A DNA stretch of 64,000 nucleotides. Source: JAPLDB01 sp038206355. Lineage in GTDB: Bacteria > Bacteroidota > Bacteroidia > AKYH767-A > 2013-40CM-41-45. Positions 52,623-60,600 of the stretch are shown in pieces (the stretch's first letter is position 1; each line of letters starts with the position of its first letter). The notes below the pieces were generated by a model. It did not search any database and had not been told where the DNA came from. It saw only the letters and a list, made by a program, of their open reading frames with translations. Location of the stretch: NCBI GenBank assembly GCA_038206355.1, contig JBBRAY010000007.1, forward strand, positions 57,860-121,859. The letters run 5' to 3'. Both the position numbers and the translations under genes were made by a program.

Positions 52623-52702
52623 TTTGGTAGGTTATCCGCAACGGCGGAAGATCACCGGTTCGTCCCGATAGCTATCGGGACTGGTCATTGGCTCAGAAGA
52701 CA
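52623..52702 (+). pseudogene. tRNA-Thr remnant 2 with palindromes in the anticodon arm and T-loop
   Basis: TTTGGTAGGTT matches the D-loop side of tRNA-Thr(GGT). The anticodon arm is replaced by TCCGC-AACG-GGCGGA-like sequence (52635-52648). ATCACCGGTTCG then leads into TCCCGATAGCTATCGGGA (52663-52680) and CTGGTCATTGGCTCAGAAGA. The palindrome is 127 nt from that of remnant 1, and flanking words (AAATAG..TAATTTGA) also repeat, so the unit looks tandemly duplicated. Confidence 0.8.
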
Positions 52703-52825
52703 GAAGAAGAAAGTAAATTGAAGAGAATTGCATTCATTAATTACATCACAGATTATTTAACTTAACCGGCTTCCTTAAAATCAAAATAAATCAATCGTTT
52801 TAACAACATTTAATCATTAAATAAA

Positions 52826-54013
52826 ATGGCAAAAGCAAAATTCGAACGTAACAAACCCCATGTGAATATTGGTACCATCGGTCACGTTGACCACGGTAAA
52901 ACAACCCTTACAGCTGCAATCACTGCTGTTCTTTCTGAAAAAGGATTTGCAGAAGTTCGTTCATTCGACTCAATTGATAATGCTCCTGAAGAAAAAGAGC
53001 GTGGTATTACTATTAATACTGCACACGTAGAATACCAAACAGAGAAGCGTCACTATGCGCACGTTGACTGTCCGGGCCACGCTGACTATGTAAAAAACAT
53101 GGTTACCGGTGCTGCCCAGATGGACGGAGCTATTCTTGTAGTTGCTGCTACTGACGGACCGATGCCACAAACACGGGAACATATCCTTCTTGCACGTCAG
53201 GTTGGAGTTCCTAAGATTGTGGTTTTCATGAATAAGGCCGACATGGTTGACGATCCGGAACTTCTTGACCTCGTTGAGATGGAAATCCGTGACCTGTTAA
53301 CTTTCTATCAGTTTGATGGAAACGCTACTCCTATCATCCGTGGTTCTGCTTTGGGTGGTTTGAATAAAGATGCTAAATGGGTTCCTGCAATTATGGAATT
53401 GATGGATGCAGTAGATACTTTCATTCCTGTTCCTCCGCGTGAAGTTGACAAGCCTTTTCTTATGCCTGTTGAGGACGTGTTCTCAATCACAGGTCGTGGA
53501 ACTGTTGCAACAGGACGTATTGAGCGTGGTGTAATTAATTCAGGAGAAGAAGTTGACATCATTGGTATGCAGGAGATTTCTTTGAAGTCAACTGTTACCG
53601 GTGTGGAAATGTTCCGTAAAATTCTTGACAGAGGTGAAGCCGGTGATAACGTTGGTCTTCTTCTTCGCGGTATTGAAAAGGATCAGATCCGCAGAGGAAT
53701 GGTGGTTGCAAAACCGGGTTCCATTACTCCGCATACTCAGTTCAAAGCTGAAATTTATGTATTGAAGAAGGAAGAAGGTGGACGCCACACTCCTTTCCAT
53801 AATAAATATCGCCCGCAGTTTTATCTCCGTACCACTGACGTTACAGGTGAAATTACTTTACCTGAAGGTCGCGAAATGGTGATGCCGGGAGATAACGTTA
53901 CAATTTCTGTAAGCCTGATTCAACCTGTTGCAATGGACAAAGGTCTTCGCTTCGCTATCCGTGAAGGTGGACGTACCGTTGGTGCAGGACAGGTAATTGA
54001 GATCGTAAAATAA
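52826..54013 (+). CDS. tuf: Elongation factor Tu
   Basis: 395 residues; GTPase carrying aminoacyl-tRNA to the ribosome. G1 GHVDHGKTT (19-27), switch I with RGITINTAHVEY, G3 DCPGHADY, G4 NKADMVDD, followed by beta-barrel domains 2 and 3 (RPQFYLRTTDVTGEI, MVMPGDNV). Only tuf copy in the window. Position after the four tRNAs matches tufB of E. coli. A palindromic word-repeat island follows the stop. Confidence 0.98.
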   Translation: MAKAKFERNKPHVNIGTIGHVDHGKTTLTAAITAVLSEKGFAEVRSFDSIDNAPEEKERGITINTAHVEYQTEKRHYAHVDCPGHADYVKNMVTGAAQMDGAILVVAATDGPMPQTREHILLARQVGVPKIVVFMNKADMVDDPELLDLVEMEIRDLLTFYQFDGNATPIIRGSALGGLNKDAKWVPAIMELMDAVDTFIPVPPREVDKPFLMPVEDVFSITGRGTVATGRIERGVINSGEEVDIIGMQEISLKSTVTGVEMFRKILDRGEAGDNVGLLLRGIEKDQIRRGMVVAKPGSITPHTQFKAEIYVLKKEEGGRHTPFHNKYRPQFYLRTTDVTGEITLPEGREMVMPGDNVTISVSLIQPVAMDKGLRFAIREGGRTVGAGQVIEIVK

Positions 54014-54097
54014 GTTGGCAATAGGCAGTTGGCAGTGTGCAAACACAAACGAAATCGTGTTCAAATTGCCAATTGCCAACTGCTTACTGCCAATTGA
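54014..54097. repeat. GGCAATAGGCAGTTGGCAG / TTGCCAATTGCC palindromic word island
   Basis: The first third (TTGGCAATAGGCAGTTGGCA) is inversely related to the last third (TTGCCAATTGCCAACTGC and TGCCAATTG), so the 84 nt after the tuf stop can fold on itself. No T-run follows, so it is not a standard terminator. Confidence 0.6.
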
Positions 54098-54100
54098 ATT

Positions 54101-54180
54101 ACGGGTGTAGCTCATCCCGATAGCTATCGGGAGGTAGAGTAGTCCGCCTCGGCGGATTGGCAGAAGAGTTTGAGCTAGTT
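54101..54180 (+). pseudogene. tRNA-Trp remnant upstream, palindromes in the D-loop and anticodon arm
   Basis: ACGGGTGTAGCTCA equals the first 14 bases of the intact tRNA-Trp 88 nt downstream. ATT of the D-loop is replaced by TCCCGATAGCTATCGGGA (54115-54132), then GGTAGAGTAG continues exactly. The anticodon arm is replaced by TCCGCC-TC-GGCGGA (54143-54156), and TTGGCAG..GAGTTTGAG is a decayed variable loop and T arm. Confidence 0.82.
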
Positions 54181-54188
54181 AAAATTGA

Positions 54189-54261
54189 ACGGGTGTAGCT
54201 CAATTGGTAGAGTAGCGGTCTCCAAAACCGTTGGCTGGGAGTTCGAGTCTCTCCACCCGTG
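54189..54261 (+). tRNA. tRNA-Trp (anticodon CCA)
   Basis: 73 nt: acceptor ACGGGTG/CACCCGT, discriminator G, anticodon stem GCGGT/ACCGT with loop CTCCAAA (anticodon CCA), T stem GGGAG/CTCTC with loop TTCGAGT. Lies between tuf and secE, as in many bacteria. Flanked on both sides by its own palindrome-carrying remnants. Confidence 0.95.
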
Positions 54262-54291
54262 CGAAAGAAGAAAGTGGAAAATTGATAATTG

Positions 54292-54335
54292 TCAGGGAGT
54301 TCGTCCCGATAGCTATCGGGACTCTCCACCCAAAC
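54292..54335 (+). pseudogene. tRNA-Trp remnant downstream, palindrome in the T-loop
   Basis: CAGGGAGTTCG and CTCTCCACCC match the intact tRNA-Trp T arm and acceptor strand. AGT of the T-loop is replaced by TCCCGATAGCTATCGGGA (54304-54321). No 5' half is visible. Confidence 0.8.
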
Positions 54336-54429
54336 GAAGGAAATTAGTTAATGATCATTCTTTATTAGCTGAGTGAAATAGAATTTAAAATAGAATGTTT
54401 TTCGAATAACAAATAACGGTAAAGCAACA

Positions 54430-54624
54430 ATGAGCAAAGTAACCGCATATATAAAAGAAAGCTACGTTGAACTGGTAGAAAAAGTATCGTGGCCTACGTG
54501 GAGCGAACTTCAAGACAGTGTGGTTGTTGTGATGATCGCATCGCTCATCATTGCATTTATTATTTTCGTTATGGACTTTGGTATTCAGAGCCTGATGAAT
54601 CTGTTTTATAAAATGGTAGGATAA
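54430..54624 (+). CDS. secE: Preprotein translocase subunit SecE
   Basis: 64 residues, the minimal single-TM form of the clamp subunit around SecY. Amphipathic helix with YVELVEKVSWPTWSELQDS (12-30), containing the conserved VxWPt/s, then TM VVVMIASLIIAFIIFVMDF. Overlap-free, 5 nt before nusG. Confidence 0.96.
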   Translation: MSKVTAYIKESYVELVEKVSWPTWSELQDSVVVVMIASLIIAFIIFVMDFGIQSLMNLFYKMVG

Positions 54625-54629
54625 CTGTT

Positions 54630-55208
54630 ATGGTAAAAGCACCTGTGAAAAAAGAAATTGTTAAGCCTGATCTTACACTGAAATGGTACGTTGTGCGTGC
54701 AATCAGTGGAAAGGAAAAGAAGGTGAAGCAATATATTGAGTCAGAGATCAGCCGTTTGAAGATGGGTGATTATGTAAAGCAGGTACTTGTTCCGACTGAG
54801 AAAATCTATCAGATCAGAAACGGGAAAAAGACAAGCAAAGAACGTCAGATGCTTCCCGGTTATGTATTTATTGAAGCACTATTGACCGGCGAAATACCAC
54901 ACATTATTCAAAACATTTCAGGTGTGATTAATTTTCTGGGACCCAAAGGTGAAGCGCCGGCTCCGTTGCGTCAGAGTGAGATCAACAGGATCATGGGCAA
55001 GATGGACGAGGCGGCTGACAGCGAAGCGGTGATGAATGTGCCTTATGTAGTTGGTGAATCAGTAAAAGTGATTGATGGCCCGTTCAACAGTTTTACCGGA
55101 GTAATTGAAGAAATTAATGAAGAGAAAAAGAAACTCAAGGTTATGGTTAAAATCTTCGGACGTAAAACTCCGCTTGAGTTGAGTTATATGCAGGTTGAGA
55201 AGGAATAA
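54630..55208 (+). CDS. nusG: Transcription antitermination factor NusG
   Basis: 192 residues; links RNA polymerase with ribosome and modulates pausing. NGN domain from KWYVVRAISGKEKKVKQYIE with the Bacteroidota-type LVPTEKIYQIRNGKKTSKERQMLPGYVF, and a C-terminal KOW domain: VGESVKVIDGPFNSFTGVIEEIN (residues about 140-165). Followed by a palindromic word-repeat island before rplK. Confidence 0.97.
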   Translation: MVKAPVKKEIVKPDLTLKWYVVRAISGKEKKVKQYIESEISRLKMGDYVKQVLVPTEKIYQIRNGKKTSKERQMLPGYVFIEALLTGEIPHIIQNISGVINFLGPKGEAPAPLRQSEINRIMGKMDEAADSEAVMNVPYVVGESVKVIDGPFNSFTGVIEEINEEKKKLKVMVKIFGRKTPLELSYMQVEKE

Positions 55209-55213
55209 TTGAA

Positions 55214-55280
55214 ATCAGAAATGAGATATCAGATATGAGAAGCTTCCACCTCAGATCTTAAATCTCAGATCTCAAATCTT
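55214..55280. repeat. CAGATCTCAAATCT word-repeat island between nusG and rplK
   Basis: AATCAGAAATGAGATATCAG, AGATATGAGAAGC, then CCTCAGATCTTAAATCTCAG and ATCTCAAATCTT. The left part is the approximate inverse complement of the right part, and the island stops 7 nt before the rplK ATG. Confidence 0.65.
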
Positions 55281-55287
55281 ATTAAAA

Positions 55288-55725
55288 ATGGCAAAAGAAA
55301 TAGCAACATTTATAAAACTCCAGGTTAAAGGCGGTGCAGCGAATCCTGCTCCACCAATCGGACCGGCACTCGGTGCAAAGGGCGTTAACATCATGGAGTT
55401 CTGCAAGCAGTTCAATGCACGCACCCAACAGGATGCCGGCAAGGTACTTCCTGTAACCATCACCGTTTATACCGATAAGTCGTTTGAGTTTGTAATTAAA
55501 ACTCCTCCGGCAGCAATTCAGCTTCTTGATTTTGCTAAAATCAAAAGCGGTTCAAAGGAATCAAACAGAAATAAAGTTGGTTCTGTAAGCTGGGATCAGG
55601 TACGCACAGTGGCTGAAATTAAAATGCCGGATCTTAATTGCTTTACAATTGAGTCGGCAATGAGTATGGTAGCAGGTACCGCACGCAGTATGGGTATTGA
55701 AGTTAAAGGTGTAAAACCTTTTTAA
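55288..55725 (+). CDS. rplK: 50S ribosomal protein L11
   Basis: 145 residues; with 23S rRNA it forms the GTPase-associated centre. N-terminal FIKLQVKGGAANPAPPIGPALGAKG, MEFCKQFNART and C-terminal RNA-binding domain ending in IKMPDLNCFTIESAMSMVAGTARSMG are hallmark segments. Confidence 0.98.
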   Translation: MAKEIATFIKLQVKGGAANPAPPIGPALGAKGVNIMEFCKQFNARTQQDAGKVLPVTITVYTDKSFEFVIKTPPAAIQLLDFAKIKSGSKESNRNKVGSVSWDQVRTVAEIKMPDLNCFTIESAMSMVAGTARSMGIEVKGVKPF

Positions 55726-55847
55726 TAATTGGTTTACTGATCCGGTACTGCAAACTCCCGAATCAAATAAATCAACAGTAATCAGTTCATTAACAGAAGG
55801 AGGGTAAGATTGCATCAACCCCGCTTGCACTTCATAAATTTATATCA

Positions 55848-56540
55848 ATGGCAAAAGTCACAAAGAAGAGGAAACAAGCCCTCTTAAAAGTAGATCGCAC
55901 CAAGCACTACTCGTTAGCAGAAGCTACAAAACTTGTTAAAGAAATTTCCAACACTAAATTTGATTCATCAGTTGACCTGAGTGTTTTCCTCGGAGTTGAC
56001 CCCCGTAAGGCAAACCAAATGGTTCGCGGAATTGTTACGCTTCCGCACGGAACAGGTAAAACAAAAAAAGTACTTGTGCTTTGCACTCCTGACAAAGAGC
56101 AGGAAGCAAAGGATGCCGGTGCTGACTATGTCGGGATGGACGAATATATCACCAAGATCGAGCAGGGTTGGGTGGATATTGATGTTGTAATCACCATGCC
56201 TGCAGCAATGGGTAAGGTTGGTCGCCTTGGTAAAGTTTTAGGTCCAAGAAACCTGATGCCGAATCCAAAAACAGGAACTGTTACCAATGACATCGGCAAA
56301 GCCGTGAAAGAGGTTAAGGCCGGTAAAATTGATTTCAAAGTTGACAAGCAATCTCACATTCATACTTCTGTCGGCAAAGCTTCCTTCGATGCACAGAAAC
56401 TGGAAGAGAATGCGCGTGAACTCATCAACAGCATTGTCAAGTTGAAACCTTCTTCAGCAAAGGGAACTTATCTGAGGAGTGTTTACATTTCAAGCACCAT
56501 GAGTCCTTCTGTACAGATAGACACCAAGGAGCTTAGCTAA
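55848..56540 (+). CDS. rplA: 50S ribosomal protein L1
   Basis: 230 residues; L1 stalk protein and likely translational autoregulator. FDSSVDLSVFLGVDPRKANQMVRG near the N-terminus, GKVGRLGKVLGPRNLMPNPKTGTVT (about 124-148) and the C-terminal GTYLRSVYISSTMSPSVQID match the family. The 122 nt after rplK contain an AGGAGGG-like run (55797-55804), but it is too far from the ATG to act as its ribosome site. Confidence 0.98.
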   Translation: MAKVTKKRKQALLKVDRTKHYSLAEATKLVKEISNTKFDSSVDLSVFLGVDPRKANQMVRGIVTLPHGTGKTKKVLVLCTPDKEQEAKDAGADYVGMDEYITKIEQGWVDIDVVITMPAAMGKVGRLGKVLGPRNLMPNPKTGTVTNDIGKAVKEVKAGKIDFKVDKQSHIHTSVGKASFDAQKLEENARELINSIVKLKPSSAKGTYLRSVYISSTMSPSVQIDTKELS

Positions 56541-56579
56541 GATTTGATATTGTTTTTATTACCCGTTAAAAACCAAACA

Positions 56580-57107
56580 ATGAAAAAAGAAGAAAAAAAT
56601 ATTATCATAGATGACCTGGCCGGGATGCTCAGTCAGTATCCTACAGTGTACATCACTGACACCTCTTCGCTCACTGTTGCAAAGACAAGTCAGTTAAGAC
56701 GTCTTTGCTTTAACAAAGGCGTGAAGATGATCGTTGCAAAAAACAAGCTCATCCGCAAAGCGATGGAGCGTACCAATAAAGAGGCTTACGAACCAATCTT
56801 CGTTTCCCTGAAAGGCACGAGTGCCATCATGTTCAGCGAAGCAGGAAATGCTCCTGCAAAACTGATCAAGGAATTCCGTAAGGGCGGTGGTGAAAAGCCT
56901 GCAATTAAAGGCGCCTTCATTGATCAAAGTGTTTTCCTGGGAGATAACCAACTGGATATACTTGCGGCATTGAAGAGTAAAAATGAATTGATCGGCGATA
57001 TCATTGGCTTGTTGCAATCACCTGCACAAAATGTGATCAGTGCCCTTCAGAGTAGTGGCGGTAAACTGGCAGGAATTGTAAAAACCTTGTCAGAACGCCC
57101 TGAATAA
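56580..57107 (+). CDS. rplJ: 50S ribosomal protein L10
   Basis: 175 residues from the ATG at 56580; upstream in-frame codons give a hydrophobic, unlikely N-terminus and are excluded. Stalk base protein that binds L7/L12 dimers through its C-terminal helix. VYITDTSSLTVAKTSQLRRLC, VKMIVAKNKLIRKAM and the C-terminal SPAQNVISALQSSGGKLAGIV are as expected. Confidence 0.97.
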   Translation: MKKEEKNIIIDDLAGMLSQYPTVYITDTSSLTVAKTSQLRRLCFNKGVKMIVAKNKLIRKAMERTNKEAYEPIFVSLKGTSAIMFSEAGNAPAKLIKEFRKGGGEKPAIKGAFIDQSVFLGDNQLDILAALKSKNELIGDIIGLLQSPAQNVISALQSSGGKLAGIVKTLSERPE

Positions 57108-57169
57108 TTTCGGCTTCCTTTCCAAATAAATATAAATTAAAAATTCTTAATCCTTAAACAACAAATATC

Positions 57170-57544
57170 ATGGCAGATTTAAAAGCATTCGCTGATCAGT
57201 TAGTAAACCTGACAGTGAAAGAAGTAAATGAACTTGCAAAAATTTTAAAAGATGAGTACGGTATCGAGCCGGCTGCTGCTGCAGTTGCTGTAGCTGCATC
57301 AGGTGATGGTGGTGGTGGAGCTGCTGCTGAGAAAACATCTTTTGACGTAATCCTTAAAGCACCGGGCGGAGCAAAATTAGCTATCGTTAAACTTGTAAAA
57401 GAACTTACAGGCCTTGGACTTAAAGAAGCGAAAGATCTGGTTGACGGAGCTCCAAAAGCAGTAAAAGAAGGTGTTACTAAAGAAGAAGCAAATTCTATTA
57501 AGCAACAGTTAGAAGAAGCAGGCGCTGAAGTTGAAGTTAAGTAA
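57170..57544 (+). CDS. rplL: 50S ribosomal protein L7/L12
   Basis: 124 residues; multicopy stalk protein recruiting translational GTPases. N-terminal dimerisation domain (LKAFADQLVNLTVKEVNELA), Ala/Gly-rich hinge (AAAAVAVAASGDGGGGAA), C-terminal domain with KLAIVKLVKELTGLGLKEAKDLVDG and VKEGVTKEEANSIKQQLE. Confidence 0.98.
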   Translation: MADLKAFADQLVNLTVKEVNELAKILKDEYGIEPAAAAVAVAASGDGGGGAAAEKTSFDVILKAPGGAKLAIVKLVKELTGLGLKEAKDLVDGAPKAVKEGVTKEEANSIKQQLEEAGAEVEVK

Positions 57545-57567
57545 GTTGTTTCTTCTGTTGAAGAGTT

Positions 57568-57595
57568 CATCCCGGATCCTTCCGGAAAAGGGATG
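57568..57595 (+). terminator. Hairpin after rplL (possible attenuator)
   Basis: CATCCC (57568-57573) pairs with GGGATG (57590-57595), with GGATCC/TCCGGA inside. No T-run follows, so partial termination or RNA processing before rpoB is more likely than full termination. Confidence 0.45.
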
Positions 57596-57607
57596 TAGCG
57601 TTTAGGT

Positions 57608-57648
57608 TTAAAGTTTAAGATTCGGAATATTCCGGACTTAAACTTTAA
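57608..57648. repeat. Long palindromic word island upstream of rpoB
   Basis: TTAAAGTTTAAG (57608-57619) pairs perfectly with CTTAAACTTTAA (57637-57648), and the centre CGGAATATTCCG (57623-57634) is itself a perfect 12-nt palindrome. It lies 48 nt before the rpoB start. Confidence 0.75.
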
Positions 57649-57696
57649 GCATTAAACTTTATACAGTTTTAGTCAATTACTTAAATTCCGATCAAC

Positions 57697-60600
57697 GTGT
57701 CAGCAACTCTCAGCCCCAAAAGAATAAACTTCTCAACCAGCAAACACGGAATAGAATATCCTGACTTCCTCGACATTCAGTTGAAGTCGTTTCAGGATTT
57801 CTTCCAACTGGAAACCACTTCTGACAATCGCCAGAATGAAGGTTTGTACAAAGTATTCAGCGAGAATTTTCCGATTACGGACTCGCGCAATAACTTCGTA
57901 CTTGAATTCCTCGATTACTTTATTGATCCCCCACGTTATTCGATCGATGAATGTATCGAGCGCGGACTAACGCACAGCGTTCCGCTCAAAGCGAAATTAA
58001 AATTATATTGTACAGATCCCGAGCACGAGGATTTTGAAACCATTGTGCAGGATGTGTATCTAGGTACCATTCCGTACATGACACCGAAAGGTACCTTCGT
58101 GATCAATGGAGCAGAACGCGTTGTCGTGTCGCAGCTCCACCGTTCACCGGGAGTATTCTTCGGACAAAGCCGTCATGCCAATGGAACAAAATTGTATTCA
58201 GCCCGCGTAATTCCGTTTAAGGGATCATGGATCGAGTTTGCGACGGACATCAACAGTGTCATGTATGCTTACATTGATCGCAAGAAAAAATTCCCGGTTA
58301 CCACTTTGCTTCGTGCAATTGGTTACCAGTTTGACAAAGACATCCTGGAAATCTTCGGCCTGGCAGATGAAGTGAAAGTCAGTAAGGCTGCACTTAAAAC
58401 CAGTATCGGTAGAAAACTCGCTGCACGTGTTTTGAAAACATGGGTGGAGGACTTCGTTGATGAAGATACAGGTGAGGTGGTTTCTATCGAGCGTAATGAA
58501 GTAGTCATCGAGCGTGAGACGATCATCGAAGATCATCACGTTGATTTGATACTTGATGCCGGATCAAAGGCAATCATTCTTCACAAAGCAGAAATCAATG
58601 CAGGTGATTATGCAATCATCTATAACACCATGCAGAAAGACACTTCCAATTCAGAAAAGGAAGCTGTCGAATATATTTACCGTCAGTTGCGTAATGCGGA
58701 ACCACCGGATTATGAAACTGCCCGCGGTATCATTGACAAATTATTTTTCTCTGATAAGAGGTATGACCTCGGTGATGTAGGCCGTTACCGTATCAACAAA
58801 AAGTTGGGATTACAAATCCCTTCAGATACACGCGTGCTTACCAAGGAAGATATTATCATGATCATAAAAAATCTGATTCAGCTGGTGAATTCCAAAGCTG
58901 AAGTAGATGATATCGATCACTTATCTAACAGGCGTGTGCGAACTGTCGGAGAGCAATTGTATACGCAGTTCGGAATTGGTTTGGCCCGTATGGCGCGTAC
59001 CATCCGTGAGCGTATGAACGTTCGCGACAATGAAGTTTTCACACCTGCTGACCTGATCAATGCGAAGACACTTTCTTCCGTGATCAATTCATTCTTCGGT
59101 ACCAATCAGCTTTCTCAGTTTATGGATCAAACCAATCCACTCGCTGAGATCACGCATAAGAGAAGGTTGTCAGCCCTCGGGCCCGGCGGTCTTTCAAGAG
59201 AGCGTGCAGGATTTGAAGTACGTGACGTTCACTATACGCACTACGGACGTCTTTGCACAATTGAAACTCCTGAAGGTCCGAATATCGGTTTGATCTCCTC
59301 TCTCTGTGTATATGCCAAGATCAATAACCTTGGATTCATCGAGACGCCATACCGTACACTTACCAATGGTAAAGTAGACGTTGATAAACCGGTAATCTAT
59401 CTTACTGCTGAAGAAGAAGATAATAAGGTAATCGCGCAGGCGAATGCAAATATTGATGAGCATGGAAAGTTTAAGGATCAGAAAGTAAAGGCACGTTACC
59501 TCGGTGATTTTCCTTTGCTGGAGCCGGAGAAAATTAATCTGATGGACGTAGCTCCAAACCAGATTGCATCAATCGCCGCATCCATGATTCCTTTCCTTGA
59601 GCATGATGACGCCAACCGTGCATTGATGGGATCAAACATGCAACGCCAGGCAGTTCCATTGCTTCGTGCTGAAGCGCCGATTGTAGGAACGGGACTTGAA
59701 GGCCGCATTGCACAAGACTCTCGTGTACTGATCAACGCTGAAGGCGAAGGTGTGGTTGAATACGTTGACTCAAATGAAATAACAATTCGTTATTCACGTA
59801 AGGAAAATGAGAAGCTCGTAAGTTTTGAAGACGATGTTAAAACATACAAGCTTACCAAATTTCATAAAACAAATCAGAGTACCTGTATCAATCTGAAACC
59901 GATTGTACGCAAAGGCCAGAAGGTGAAAAAAGGACAGGTACTTTCTGAAGGATATGCAACTCAGGATGGTGAACTGGCACTCGGCCGTAACCTGAAAGTG
60001 GCTTTCATGCCATGGAAAGGTTACAACTTTGAAGATGCCATTGTAATCTCTGAGCGTGTATTGCGAGAAGATATTTTCACATCAATTCACATTGATGAAT
60101 ATTCACTTGAAGTTCGTGATACCAAACGCGGTATGGAAGAACTCACTGCTGATATTCCGAATGTGAGTGAAGATGCAACCAAGGATCTTGATGCAAACGG
60201 AATTATCCGCATCGGTGCTGAAGTTGCAGAAGGAGATATCCTCATCGGAAAGATCACACCGAAAGGTGAAACAGATCCTTCCCCGGAAGAAAAATTATTG
60301 CGCGCCATTTTCGGTGACAAAGCCGGTGACGTGAAAGACGCTTCTTTGAAAGTTCCCCCTTCTGTAAAAGGTGTGGTAATTGAAAAGCGTTTGTTCTCCC
60401 GTATTCTGATGAAAGATAAAACAGCTAAGAGTGATGAGAAAGTTCTTGTTGAAAAGCTGGATAAAGAATACAATGCAGTTGTCAATGACCTCAAAGAAAA
60501 ACTCATTGATAAATTGTTTGTACTGGTAAGCGGAAAAACTTCCCAGGGTGTTGTAGATATTTTCAAAGAAGTGGTTGTTCCGAAAGGAGCAAAGTTTACA

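Noticed and set aside
55797..55804. Shine-Dalgarno site AGGAGGG for rplA
   Set aside because: It lies more than 40 nt before the ATG, too far for ribosome binding.
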